A stretch of 64,000 nt of DNA from Alsobacter sp045348435 (lineage in GTDB: Bacteria > Pseudomonadota > Alphaproteobacteria > Rhizobiales > Beijerinckiaceae). Shown here piece after piece: positions 1-8,768 of the stretch (within the stretch, counting starts at the first letter, position 1; the number at the start of each line of letters is the position of its first letter). A program made the position numbers and the translations under genes. The notes below the pieces were generated by a model that saw only the letters and a list, made by a program, of their open reading frames with translations, was not told the origin of the DNA and did not search any database. The stretch lies in contig NZ_CP157484.1 in the NCBI RefSeq assembly GCF_045348435.1, forward strand, positions 3,658,001 to 3,722,000, in the 5' to 3' direction.

Positions 1-158
1 ATGGCGAAGAACAGCTCGCCCGGCTGCAGCGTGCGGGTGTCGATCGAAACGCCGGTCACCGCCGCCGGCGGCTCTCCGACGGGGCGCGCCTCCATGGCGG
101 CGGCGAGATCGGCCGCCAGCCAGAGGGCGGCGGCGGCGGGATGGGAGGGTGCGGTCAC
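1..158 (-). CDS. murF: UDP-N-acetylmuramoyl-tripeptide--D-alanyl-D-alanine ligase, N-terminus (cut by window edge)
   Basis: MurF adds D-Ala-D-Ala to the UDP-MurNAc-tripeptide in the cytoplasm, the last cytoplasmic step of the peptidoglycan stem peptide. Only the first 52 codons are in the window. They read VTAPSHPAAAALWLAADLAA, then VTGVSIDTRTLQPGELFFA, the Mur-ligase N-domain pattern of a helix leading into a V.G.SIDSR.L.PGDLF strand. The start is a GTG whose TG is shared with the TGA stop of murE (GTGA overlap), typical of translational coupling in the dcw cluster. The catalytic P-loop lies outside the window, so identity rests on the N-terminus plus synteny. Confidence 0.85.
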   Translation of the reverse strand, partial: MTAPSHPAAAALWLAADLAAAMEARPVGEPPAAVTGVSIDTRTLQPGELFFA

Positions 159-1600
159 GGTCGAGCCTCGGCCAGCGCGGCTGCGACCGCGTCGTGATCA
201 GAAAAGGGAAGAACCCGGTCGCCTATGATCTGGCCCGTTTCATGGCCCTTGCCGGCCACGAGCAGAACATCCCCGGGCCGAAGCTCCGCCACGGCGGTCC
301 GGATCGCCTCGCCGCGGTCGCCGATCTCGCGCGCGCCCGGAGCCGCGGCCAGGATTTCGGCCCGGATCACGGCGGGATCCTCGCTGCGCGGATTGTCGTC
401 GGTGACGATGACGACGTCGGCGTGCTCGGCCGCGATCGCCCCCATGATGGGGCGCTTGCCGCGGTCGCGGTCGCCGCCGCAGCCGAACACGCACAGAATG
501 CGTCCCGGCGCGTAGGGGCGCAGCGCCGCCAGCGTGCTCGCCAGCGCCTCCGGCTTGTGCGCGTAGTCGACCACGGCCAGCGCGCCGCGGCTCTCGCCGA
601 CCCGCTCCAGCCGGCCTTTCACGCCCGTCAGGCGCGACAGGGCAGCCAGCACGCGCGACAGCTCCTCGCCGCTCGCCAGCGCGAGGCCCGCCGCCACCAG
701 CGCGTTGGAGGCCTGGAAGTCGCCCACGAGCGGCAGGTGCACGTCGAAACGGCGGCCTTCGGCCTCCACGATGAGGTGCTGGCCGAAGCCCTCGCGCTGC
801 AGCGAAGCGAGCCGCAGGGTCTTGCCCTGCCGGCCCGTGCTGACGATGCGCAGGCCCCGCGCCTTGGCCGCCGCGATGACGTCGCCGGCGTGCTCGCCAT
901 CGGCGTTGACCACGGCGGCGGCGTCGGCCGGCAACAGGGTGTCGAAAAGCCGGAGCTTGGCCTTGAGGTAGTCCTCGAGAGTGGGATGGTAGTCGAGATG
1001 GTCGCGTCCGAGATTGGTGTAGCCGCCGGCCGCCAGCCTGACGCCGTCGAGGCGGCGCTGGTCGAGGCCGTGCGAGGACGCCTCCATGGCGAGGTGGGTC
1101 ACCCCGTCCCCGGCCAAGCCGTCCAGGGTCTCATGCAGCGTGATGGGATCCGGCGTCGTCAGCGAGCCGTAGACCGCGCCGCCCGGGGCCACGACCCCGA
1201 TGGTGCCGAGGCTGGCGGCCCTGTGCCCGCAGGCGGCGAAGATCTGGCGGGTGAACTCGGCGACCGAGGTCTTGCCGCTGGTGCCGGTCACGGCCACGAT
1301 CACGCCCGGCTGGCGCGGATGCGCCCGCGAGGCGGCCAGCGACAGGGCGCGCCGCACGTCCGGCACGCGCACATAGGCGACCGAGGGATCGAGGTCGAGC
1401 GGACGCTCCGGCTGGCCGACCACCGCTGTGGCGCCGTTCGCGACCGCCTGCGCCGCGAAGGAGAGCCCGTCCGCCTTGACGCCGGGGGTTGCGAAAAACG
1501 CGAAATCCGGGCCCGCCTTGCGGCTGTCCGCCGTCAGTCCCGCGATCCGGCGTTCGCCGTCGGGCACAGGCATGTGCGGAAAGAGCTCTGCGAGCCTCAT
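155..1600 (-). CDS. murE: UDP-N-acetylmuramoyl-L-alanyl-D-glutamate--2,6-diaminopimelate ligase MurE
   Basis: ATP-dependent cytoplasmic ligase that adds meso-diaminopimelate to UDP-MurNAc-L-Ala-D-Glu. The 481-residue product has the usual length. The N-domain starts MRLAELFPHMP and contains GLTADSRKAGPDFAF. The ATP-binding loop is TGTSGKTS at residues 105-112. The STTPDP-like substrate segment appears as GSLTTPDP. The DNPRSEDP motif that marks the meso-DAP-specific enzyme is present, followed by GDRGEAIRTA and a C-terminal LVAGKGHETGQ. It lies between ftsI (27-base gap) and murF (4-base overlap), as expected for the dcw cluster. Confidence 0.97.
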   Translation of the reverse strand: MRLAELFPHMPVPDGERRIAGLTADSRKAGPDFAFFATPGVKADGLSFAAQAVANGATAVVGQPERPLDLDPSVAYVRVPDVRRALSLAASRAHPRQPGVIVAVTGTSGKTSVAEFTRQIFAACGHRAASLGTIGVVAPGGAVYGSLTTPDPITLHETLDGLAGDGVTHLAMEASSHGLDQRRLDGVRLAAGGYTNLGRDHLDYHPTLEDYLKAKLRLFDTLLPADAAAVVNADGEHAGDVIAAAKARGLRIVSTGRQGKTLRLASLQREGFGQHLIVEAEGRRFDVHLPLVGDFQASNALVAAGLALASGEELSRVLAALSRLTGVKGRLERVGESRGALAVVDYAHKPEALASTLAALRPYAPGRILCVFGCGGDRDRGKRPIMGAIAAEHADVVIVTDDNPRSEDPAVIRAEILAAAPGAREIGDRGEAIRTAVAELRPGDVLLVAGKGHETGQIIGDRVLPFSDHDAVAAALAEARP

Positions 1601-1627
1601 GGGCGCGGTCTCATCTGGGCGATCTCA

Positions 1628-3454
1628 TCAGCGCGTCCCCCACGCGCCCATGCGGGCCATGACCGGGAACGGAGCGACAGGCGGGTCGAACCGGGGCGGC
1701 AGCCCCAGGATGGGCGCCACGCGTTCGATCACCTTACCGGTGGTTGCGCCCGCATTCCAAGCGGCGGTCGCGAACCCGTAGGTCTCGGGCAGCCCCTGCG
1801 GCTCGTCATAGATGACCAGGAAGAGGTATTTCGGCTTGTCGGCCGGCGCAATCGCCATGAAGGTCGTGAACAGCCGGTTCTTGCTGTAGCGCCCGCCGAT
1901 GACCTTCTCGGCCGTGCCGGTCTTGCCACCGACGAAATAGCCCGGCACCGCCGCCTTGCCGGCCGAGCCCTTTTCGGCGTTGAGCCGCATGACGTAGCGC
2001 AGCGCCTCGCTGGTTTCCGGCTTGATCACCCGGTGGCCGAGCTTGGCCGCGTCCTCGGCGGTGCGCTTGAGCACCGTGGGGGTCAGGAAATTGCCCCCGT
2101 TCACCAGGGCGCCGACGGCCGCCACCGCCTGCATGGGCGCGACCGCGAGGCCGTGCCCGAAGGCGATCGTCATGGTGTTCAGCTCGCCCCAGCGGGCCGG
2201 CACGATCGGCTCGGCGCTCTCGGGCAGCTCGGTCCGCATGCGGTCGAGCTGACCCATCTTCTTCAGGAACTCCTTGTGGCCCTGCACGCCGATGGCCAGC
2301 GCCATGCGGGCGGTGCCGATATTGGAGGAGTGAATGAACACCTCCGGCACGGTGAGCACGCGGTTGGTGCCGTGGTAGTCGTGGATGCGGAAGCGCCCAT
2401 AGGCCAGCGCGCCGCGGGCGTCGAAGCTGGAGTTGATCGAGACCTTGCCGCTGTCCAGCGCCATCGCGGTGGTGAGAGCCTTGAAGGTCGAGCCCATCTC
2501 GTAGACGCCCACCGTCATGCGGTTGATGCGATTGGGCTCCAGCGCATCGACGGGATTGTTGGGGTCGTAGTCCGGCAGCGACGCCAGGGCGACGATCTCG
2601 CCGGTCGTCACGTCGAGGATCATGCCGGCCCCGGCCTTGGCCTTGTACTTTTCGATCCCCTTGGACACCTCGTCCCGCAGCGCATGCTGCGCCCGCAGGT
2701 CGATCGAGAGCTGGACCGGCTTCAGGTCCGTGGCCTGCCGGGCGAACCCCGCGAGGCCGAGATCGGCCATGCCCTGGCCGTCGATCCACTTCTCGATGCC
2801 GGCGATGCCCTGGTTGTCGAGATTAGTGAAGCCGAGCACATGCGCGGCCGCCGGGCCGTTGGGATAGACGCGCTTGTTCTCGGGCAGGAAGCCGACGCCC
2901 GGCAGGCCGAGGCGGTAGACCTCCTGCTGCTGCTTGGGGGTGATCTCGCGCTTCACCCAGACGAAGCCCTTCTTGGACCCGAGCTTCTCGCGCAGGTCGC
3001 GGGCGTCCACGTCGGGCAGGACCGCGGTGATCAGCTCCACCGCCTCGTCCTTGTCGATGATGCGGCGCGGCTCGGCGAACACCGACACCGTCTTGATGTC
3101 GGTGGCCAGGATCTCGCCGTTGCGGTCGACGATGTCGGGCCGCACGCCCGCGGTCTCCTGCTGGGCGCGCTTGTAGCTGGTCGGCGGATCGGGCCTCAGC
3201 CCCAGTTGCACCAGCCGGCCGGCGATCACCGCGTAGACGATGGTGAAACCGGCCGCCACCATGAAGACGCGGTGCCCGCTCTTGTCGAGGCGCATGCGGA
3301 ACAGGTTGTGCACCGCGCCCAGCACGCCGCGCGGGCCGCGCCCGGCCGGCGGCGCGGCCGCCTCTTCGTGACGGCTCCCGCCTTGTCCGGGAGCAGGGTC
3401 GAACTCGGCTTCGTGGCCGGCCATCGGATCGGGAGAACCCTGGTGGTCGCTCAT
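1628..3454 (-). CDS. ftsI: peptidoglycan D,D-transpeptidase FtsI (PBP3)
   Basis: Septal transpeptidase of the divisome, anchored in the inner membrane with the catalytic domain in the periplasm. The 608-residue protein has a charged cytoplasmic tail of about 60 residues, longer than in enterobacteria and usual for rhizobia. One membrane helix follows (about 62-84, GHRVFMVAAGFTIVYAVIAG), then a dimerisation domain starting at RPDIVDRNGEILA (about 105). The penicillin-binding domain carries all three active-site motifs: STFK at 322-325 (nucleophile S322), SSN at 376-378 (HSSNIG), and KTGT at about 511. It starts 7 bases after ftsL and is co-transcribed with it. Confidence 0.97.
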   Translation of the reverse strand: MSDHQGSPDPMAGHEAEFDPAPGQGGSRHEEAAAPPAGRGPRGVLGAVHNLFRMRLDKSGHRVFMVAAGFTIVYAVIAGRLVQLGLRPDPPTSYKRAQQETAGVRPDIVDRNGEILATDIKTVSVFAEPRRIIDKDEAVELITAVLPDVDARDLREKLGSKKGFVWVKREITPKQQQEVYRLGLPGVGFLPENKRVYPNGPAAAHVLGFTNLDNQGIAGIEKWIDGQGMADLGLAGFARQATDLKPVQLSIDLRAQHALRDEVSKGIEKYKAKAGAGMILDVTTGEIVALASLPDYDPNNPVDALEPNRINRMTVGVYEMGSTFKALTTAMALDSGKVSINSSFDARGALAYGRFRIHDYHGTNRVLTVPEVFIHSSNIGTARMALAIGVQGHKEFLKKMGQLDRMRTELPESAEPIVPARWGELNTMTIAFGHGLAVAPMQAVAAVGALVNGGNFLTPTVLKRTAEDAAKLGHRVIKPETSEALRYVMRLNAEKGSAGKAAVPGYFVGGKTGTAEKVIGGRYSKNRLFTTFMAIAPADKPKYLFLVIYDEPQGLPETYGFATAAWNAGATTGKVIERVAPILGLPPRFDPPVAPFPVMARMGAWGTR

Positions 3455-3461
3455 GCGATCC

Positions 3462-3881
3462 TCACTGCTGCTTCTTGCGGGTGGAGGACGTGGTGGTGGT
3501 CGTGTCGGTCCGGGCGCTGGTCTTGCCGGGCTCGGGAGTGGGCGTGTTGGTCGGCAGCGCGAGGCCCAGCGCCTCCAGCTTCTTGCCGATGGAATCGACC
3601 GGCGCCGGCCGCATCGGGATGTCGGACCAGCGGACGATCTGCTGCACCGCGCCGGGGCCCAGATCGGTGTTCTGGTCCGAGAGCGTCTGCAGCCGGTCGG
3701 GCTTGTTGAGGAACTGCCACTCCGCGCGCAGCACGGCGATCGCCTCCCGCTCGCGCGAGATCTTGTTCTTCAGCTTCGTCACCTGCTCGGACAGGTAGAT
3801 CGTGTCGTACTTGATCCGGTACGCGTAGAGCGCCGACCCGATCAGGGCGACGATCGCGACGAGATGGAAAAAGCGGCGCAT
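3462..3881 (-). CDS. ftsL: cell division protein FtsL
   Basis: Small bitopic divisome protein that pairs with FtsB/DivIC and activates the septal synthase FtsWI. The 139-residue product begins with a short basic cytoplasmic tip (MRRFF) and a single membrane helix (about residues 4-22). A coiled-coil-like stretch follows (YLSEQVTKLKNKISREREAIAVLRAEWQFLNKPDRLQTLS), and then a low-complexity Thr/Pro/Ser-rich tail. The motif AEWQFLNKPDRLQ is characteristic of alphaproteobacterial FtsL. Its start directly follows the rsmH stop. Identification is by topology, motif and position between rsmH and ftsI. Confidence 0.9.
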   Translation of the reverse strand: MRRFFHLVAIVALIGSALYAYRIKYDTIYLSEQVTKLKNKISREREAIAVLRAEWQFLNKPDRLQTLSDQNTDLGPGAVQQIVRWSDIPMRPAPVDSIGKKLEALGLALPTNTPTPEPGKTSARTDTTTTTSSTRKKQQ

Positions 3882-4898
3882 TCAGCGACCCTTCTTCTTC
3901 GGACCGCCCGGGGGAGCGGCCTCGGGAGCCGGAGCCAAGGTGCGTTCGGCCGCCCGCAGCTTGGCCGAGCGCGCCCGCGGATTGGCGGCGAGCTCGTCGT
4001 GCTGGGCGGTCAACGGGCGGCGGTTGACGAGCGTGAAGGTCGGCTCCTGGGTCGCCACGGCCGGGGCGTGGCGCGAGGGCGCGGCCTCCCGGCCGGCGCG
4101 CTCAGTCAGGAACCGCTTCACGATGCGGTCCTCGAGCGAATGGAAGGTGACGACGACGAGCCGCCCGCCGGGGCGCAGCGCCCTCTCCGCGGCCTCGAGC
4201 GCCCGCTCCAGCTCGCCCAGCTCGTCATTCACGGCGATGCGCAGGGCCTGGAAGGTGCGGGTGGCCGGATGAATGCCGTCGGGGCTCTGCCGCACCACCG
4301 AGGAGACGATGTCGGCCAGCCGCTTCGTGGTCGTGATCGGCTGCTCCTTGCGGGCGGCCAGGATGGCCCTGGCGATCGCCCGCGACCGCCGCTCCTCGCC
4401 ATACTGGTAGATGAGGTCCGCGAGGGGCCCCTCCTCCATTTGGTTGACGAGGTCGGCGGCGCTGTCGCCCGCCTTCTCCATGCGCATGTCGAGCGGGCCG
4501 TCGAAGCGGAAGGAAAAGCCGCGCTCGGCGTCGTCGAGCTGCATGGAGGAGACGCCGATGTCCAGCACCACGCCGTCGAGCGGCGTGAAGCCGAGCCGCT
4601 CCGCGACGGCGTCGAGATCGCCGAAGCGGGCCTGCTCCAGGACGAGCCGGCCCTGCATCTCGGCGACGAGCGCCTGGCCCGCCGCGATCGCCTCGGGGTC
4701 GCGGTCCAGCGCCAGGACGCGCAGGTCCGGCGCGGCGCCCAGGATGGCGCGCGTATAGCCCCCGGCCCCGAAGGTGCCGTCCAGATAGCGTCCGCCGGGC
4801 TGGGGAGAGAGCGTGTCCTGAACTTCCCGCGCCAGCACGGGAACATGACGAGCCGGTCCGCCAGCGGCGTCGGTGACCCGACCGCCGCGACCCGTCAT
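3882..4898 (-). CDS. rsmH: 16S rRNA (cytosine(1402)-N(4))-methyltransferase RsmH
   Basis: SAM-dependent methyltransferase (formerly MraW) that N4-methylates C1402 of 16S rRNA in the decoding centre. The 338-residue protein starts MTGRGGRVTDAAGG and has the family's HVPVLAREV, then motif I DGTFGAGGYT, DRDPEAIAAG, the DGVVLDIGVSSMQLDDAERGF block, a GEERRSRAIARAI segment, and the C-terminal VVTFHSLEDRIVKRF. The ATG overlaps the mraZ stop as ATGA. The open frame continues far upstream, but that extension is only a shadow of mraZ, so the overlapping ATG at 4898 is preferred. Confidence 0.96.
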   Translation of the reverse strand: MTGRGGRVTDAAGGPARHVPVLAREVQDTLSPQPGGRYLDGTFGAGGYTRAILGAAPDLRVLALDRDPEAIAAGQALVAEMQGRLVLEQARFGDLDAVAERLGFTPLDGVVLDIGVSSMQLDDAERGFSFRFDGPLDMRMEKAGDSAADLVNQMEEGPLADLIYQYGEERRSRAIARAILAARKEQPITTTKRLADIVSSVVRQSPDGIHPATRTFQALRIAVNDELGELERALEAAERALRPGGRLVVVTFHSLEDRIVKRFLTERAGREAAPSRHAPAVATQEPTFTLVNRRPLTAQHDELAANPRARSAKLRAAERTLAPAPEAAPPGGPKKKGR

Positions 4899-5401
4899 CG
4901 TTCCCGTGCTCCGGGGTCGTGACCCTGCCGCAACGCGCCGGCAGGCTCCTTCTTGAGGACGCCGCTGAGTTCCTTCTTGAGATCCCTCACCTTTCGCCTG
5001 GCCTCGTCGAGATGACGTTGGAAACGAGAGGGCTCCCAGATCTGGAATTTGTGCCCCAGCCCCACGAAGGTCACCGCATCCGTGATCCCAGCATGGAGCT
5101 TGAGCGTTTCGGTGAGACCGACCCGGCCCTCCGGGTCGACCTTGAGCACTTCGCTGATGCCGTAGAGCGCCGTCGAGAAATGATCCCGCTCGTCCGAGAA
5201 CGGCGGCAGCGTCTCGATGAGGCTGTCGATCTCCCGAAGGAGCCCGTTGCCTCCGGCGTCCAGCGCGTCCGCCTCCAGCGATGGGTGCACGTAAAGTCCC
5301 TCGAACCCATCCTTCGCCAGAACGGACCGGAAAGACGCCGGGATCGATACGCGACCTTTCGCATCCAGTTTGTTGGTGAAGCTGGATACGAAGCGGTCCA
5401 T
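4895..5401 (-). CDS. mraZ: transcriptional regulator MraZ
   Basis: Ring-forming DNA-binding protein with two AbrB/SpoVT-like domains that represses the dcw operon in bacteria where it has been studied. The chosen start gives 168 residues beginning MDRFVSSFTNKLDAKGRVSIP, the diagnostic MraZ opening. It is preceded by a GGAG ribosome site seven bases upstream, and an in-frame ATG 17 codons earlier is less likely. The second domain carries LKVDPEGRVGLTETLKLHAG. A lysine-rich C-terminal tail (KVRDLKKELSGVLKKE) follows. It is the first gene of the cluster and is coupled to rsmH by a 4-base overlap. Probable target boxes lie at 5525-5569. Confidence 0.95.
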   Translation of the reverse strand: MDRFVSSFTNKLDAKGRVSIPASFRSVLAKDGFEGLYVHPSLEADALDAGGNGLLREIDSLIETLPPFSDERDHFSTALYGISEVLKVDPEGRVGLTETLKLHAGITDAVTFVGLGHKFQIWEPSRFQRHLDEARRKVRDLKKELSGVLKKEPAGALRQGHDPGARER

Positions 5402-5524
5402 CGAACTCCAGACCCGCACACATGACCGAAGACGCTGAACCGGCGTCAGCACCCCGGCCGTCGGTGGAGCCGCAAGCGACCTTCACGGGAGCGGCGGCCT
5501 CCGCCGCGCCAGCGTCTGTCGGAT

Positions 5525-5569
5525 GGGATCCGTACGTCTCGAACGGGATGATTTGGGATAGCATGGGAT
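5525..5569. promoter_or_regulatory. candidate MraZ box array (four GGGAT repeats in 10-bp phase)
   Basis: GGGAT occurs at 5525, 5545, 5555 and 5565 on the plus strand, spaced 20, 10 and 10 bases. The boxes sit on one face of the helix, about 125-170 bases upstream of the mraZ start. MraZ in E. coli is known to bind direct TGGGN repeats at 10-base spacing upstream of mraZ. Three of the four boxes here are preceded by T (TGGGAT). On the mraZ sense strand they read ATCCC. The operator role is inferred from spacing and position. Confidence 0.7.
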
Positions 5570-5642
5570 CATATGGTCGTCAATGGACGCGGGTCGCCGG
5601 AGGACGCACCGATTCCACCTCCGGCATTACGGTTGCTTAACG

Positions 5643-5657
5643 TTAACGAACGGTTGA
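5643..5657. promoter_or_regulatory. possible CtrA half-site pair (TTAA-N7-TTGA)
   Basis: TTAA at 5643 is followed seven bases later by TTGA, one mismatch from the alphaproteobacterial CtrA consensus TTAA-N7-TTAA. It lies 240 bases upstream of mraZ in the intergenic region before the P450 gene, just beyond the GGGAT array. CtrA control of division genes is established in Caulobacter. Here it is only a weak match, and no other promoter element in this 350-base gap is clear. Confidence 0.3.
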
Positions 5658-5750
5658 AGACGCGGTTGTGCGGCCCGGGCCGCGCCCTTTGGGAACGCAG
5701 AAATCCATGGTGGACCGCAAGCGCGCGAAGGCGTTCCGGGGAAAATAGCC

Positions 5751-7130
5751 TCAGGCCGGCCGGCGATGGACCCGCAGGGTCAGGCCGCCCTTCGGCCGCA
5801 CCGTGACGCGCTGCACGGGTCCGGGCGCATCCTCTCCGGGCTGCATCTCGAAGCGGTGGCTGCGCAGCAGCGTGGCGAGCAGGATGACGGCTTCCTGCAT
5901 GGCGAAGGCCGCCCCGATGCAGATGCGGGGCCCGGCCCCGAACGGCAGGTAGGAGAACCGGGGAATGGCGTCGCGCGCCGGGCCCAGGAAGCGCTCCGGG
6001 CGGAATGCGTCCGGCTCGTCCCACAGCCGCCTGTGCCGGTGCACCACCCAGGGCGAGATGAAGACCGTCGCGCCCGCCGGAAGCGCATGGCCGGCCACGA
6101 CGTCCGGGGCGATGGCCTCCCGGCTCAGCGTCGCGGCCGGCGGGTAGAGGCGCATGCTCTCCTCGATCACGGCCTTGACCAAAGGCAGCCTGTCGGGCGC
6201 GGCCGCCGGATCGTCGTCGAGCGGCCCTGCGGCGTCGATCTCCGCCTCGCAGGCGGCCCGGACGCCCGGGTGCGCGCCCAGCAGCAGCAGCGTCCAGGTG
6301 AGCGCGTTCGCGGTGGTCTCGTGCCCCGCCGCCATCAGGGTCAGGACGTTGTCTCGGATTTCGCTTTCCGTAAGCCCCTGCCCCGTCTCGGGGTCACGGG
6401 CGTCGAGCAGCGCGGCGATCAGGTCGTCGCGGCCCTGCGCGCCGGGCTCGCCCCGCCGCGCCGCCACGAGGTCGTCCACGACCCGGCCGAGCGTCTGGAC
6501 GGCGCCGCGCCCGAAGGTCCGGCCCAGCCGAGGCAGCCACGCCGGGGCGCCGAGGACGTCCAGGGGATCGACCCGGCCCGCCGTGGCGAGGTAGCGCCGC
6601 AGGGCCGCGGTGACGATCTTGGGCTCCGCCCCGAGCCCGCCCCGCAGGATGGTGCGGCTGAGGACGTCCAGCGTGAGCTCCGCCATCGCTTGGTCGACGC
6701 GGATCGCCGCGCCGTCCGGATAGGCGTCGAGGGTCGCACGGAACGCCAGGCCTGCCTCCAGCATGGCGCGGGCGTGGAGCGCCGTGCGGCGCGGCGTGAA
6801 GAGCGGGGCCAGGGTGCGCCGCTGGCGGCGCCAGTCCGCGCCGTCCGCCGTCAGCATCCCCTCGCCGAAGATCGGTTTGAGGACGCGCAGCTGCAACGGG
6901 TCCTTGCGATAATGGGCGGCGTTGTCGATCAGGATATGGCGGATCGCGGCCGGGTCGCTCACCACCGCGGTGGTCCCGAGCAGGCCCCGCATCGGCACGA
7001 ACAGCTCCTCGTAGTGCCTGCGGGTCAACAGGCTGAGCGGATTGGTGGCGATGCCGAGCAGGAAGGCGGCGGGTCCCGCCGGGCGCTCGCGCGGCGTGGG
7101 GATCGGCAGGCGTGGTGCGAACGCCGTCAT
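5751..7130 (-). CDS. cytochrome P450
   Basis: Haem-thiolate monooxygenase of 459 residues, soluble, with no N-terminal membrane anchor. Visible P450 signatures: the I-helix oxygen-activation motif AGHETT at 268-273, the K-helix EXXR at 324-327 (ESMR), the PERF region (DAFRPERFLG), and the haem loop FGAGPRICIG at 397-406 with ligand C404. The N-terminal proline-rich RLPIPTPRERP is the usual pre-A-helix hinge. The sequence style (LLTRRHYEELF, DWRRQRRTLAPLF) resembles bacterial CYP proteins related to eukaryotic CYP4 or CYP102-type families. No ferredoxin or reductase gene is adjacent, so the redox partner and substrate are unknown. Confidence 0.93.
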   Translation of the reverse strand: MTAFAPRLPIPTPRERPAGPAAFLLGIATNPLSLLTRRHYEELFVPMRGLLGTTAVVSDPAAIRHILIDNAAHYRKDPLQLRVLKPIFGEGMLTADGADWRRQRRTLAPLFTPRRTALHARAMLEAGLAFRATLDAYPDGAAIRVDQAMAELTLDVLSRTILRGGLGAEPKIVTAALRRYLATAGRVDPLDVLGAPAWLPRLGRTFGRGAVQTLGRVVDDLVAARRGEPGAQGRDDLIAALLDARDPETGQGLTESEIRDNVLTLMAAGHETTANALTWTLLLLGAHPGVRAACEAEIDAAGPLDDDPAAAPDRLPLVKAVIEESMRLYPPAATLSREAIAPDVVAGHALPAGATVFISPWVVHRHRRLWDEPDAFRPERFLGPARDAIPRFSYLPFGAGPRICIGAAFAMQEAVILLATLLRSHRFEMQPGEDAPGPVQRVTVRPKGGLTLRVHRRPA

Positions 7131-7196
7131 GCCGGGACAATGGGCCCGGCTCCCCGAGGGCGCAAGGTCCGCGCCGGGGCGGCTTGGGCAAGATGA

Positions 7197-7600
<404 letters not shown>

Positions 7601-7656
7601 GGAGCGGGCCGGCGCGGTCAAGCGACGCGCCGGCCAGGATCACTGTCCGCGCCGCC

Positions 7657-8526
7657 TCAGTTGCTGGCCATGATGGCCCGCGCCTTGCCGCAATAGGCGC
7701 GGTTGGCGGCGTTGATGCGCTGGGCGTAGTGGCCGCTCTGGTAGCGCATCACCGTCGCGCAGGTGTTGCCGCCCGACATGCGGTAGGCCTGCGCCAGGTA
7801 CTTCATCCCGTAGGTCAGGTTCGTCTCGGCGTTCTTCAGGCCGGCCGCGCCGCCCGAATAGCCGAGCCCGCGGGCCGTCTGCGGCTTGATCTGCATGAGG
7901 CCGACCGCGCCGCCATTGCTGGCGCCGGGATTGTAGCGGCTCTCGATGCGCACCACCGCGTCGGCGAGCGCGAACGGGATGCCGTTGGCCGCCGCATGCT
8001 TGGCGATCAGGCCCTTGATCCCGCCCCGCGCTTCGGCGTCGAAACCGAGCGCCTTGCCGTGGCGCGACGCCTTGCCGGGAACGGCGTCATGCTCCTTGCC
8101 GCTCGCCCGGGCGGCGGCCTCGACCGCCGCGGAGGCGGTCGGCAGGTCCGTGGCGGAGGCGGAGGCCACCACGATCGGCTTGGCGGACGCGGCCTTGTCG
8201 TCGGCGGCCTTCGTGGCCTCCGTGACGGCCCTGGCGTGCGAGGCCTTCTCGGCGGCCCTGGCGGCGCGGGCTTCGCGAGCCCGTTCGGCGCGGGCGAGCC
8301 TCGCGGCGGCGCGGCGCTCGGCCTTCGAGGCGCGCGTCTCCCGGCCCTTGTGGACCTGCGTCTTCTCGACCGGCGCCTCGGCCGCGGCGGCTTCCTTCTT
8401 GCGCGCCTCCTGCATCAGGACGGCCAACGGGCTGGACGTGTCGTTCAGGCTGGCGGACGCGTGGGTGGCCGAAACGCCCGTGATGGCGCAGGCGGCGAGA
8501 ATCGCCGCCCCGATCGTGCTCTTCAT
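7657..8526 (-). CDS. lytic transglycosylase, SLT/GH23 domain
   Basis: Cleaves the MurNAc-GlcNAc bond of peptidoglycan to give 1,6-anhydro ends. The 289-residue product has a Sec signal peptide (MKSTIGAAILAACAITGVSATHASA). A long Ala/Lys/Arg-rich low-complexity linker follows (about 40-165), and then a C-terminal SLT domain of about 110 residues. The domain has the motifs VVRIESRYNPGASN (E is the catalytic acid), GAVGLMQIKPQTARGLGYSG and LNLTYG-like NLTYGMKYLAQAYRMSGG. It ends with C and Y pairs (CATVMRYQSGHY). A paralogue lies immediately upstream on the same strand. Confidence 0.9.
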   Translation of the reverse strand: MKSTIGAAILAACAITGVSATHASASLNDTSSPLAVLMQEARKKEAAAAEAPVEKTQVHKGRETRASKAERRAAARLARAERAREARAARAAEKASHARAVTEATKAADDKAASAKPIVVASASATDLPTASAAVEAAARASGKEHDAVPGKASRHGKALGFDAEARGGIKGLIAKHAAANGIPFALADAVVRIESRYNPGASNGGAVGLMQIKPQTARGLGYSGGAAGLKNAETNLTYGMKYLAQAYRMSGGNTCATVMRYQSGHYAQRINAANRAYCGKARAIMASN

Positions 8527-8768
8527 TCAAGTCGCTCCAATGGGAGAAGAAAACCGGCGAGGCCTGCGGCCTGTCTTGCCGGTGGACGCCGTCATGGCGC
8601 CCATGGGGTGGCCGGCGTCCCCGTCCCCTGCAGCGCAAGCGGACCATCCGGGCGCGCGCTTCTGGCGCTCCCGGCGAGGGCGTCGACCGTCACGGACCGT
8701 GGACCCCGCGGACGCGCGTTCGCGCCCGGCGATGGGATGCCGACGATCCGGATCTGCGAAAGAGGGGG

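Noticed and set aside
149..3709. Very long plus-strand open frame of 1186 codons across the dcw genes
   Set aside because: It is antisense to murE, ftsI and ftsL. The translation is Arg/Ala/Gly-rich without any domain pattern. Long spurious frames are common at this GC content.
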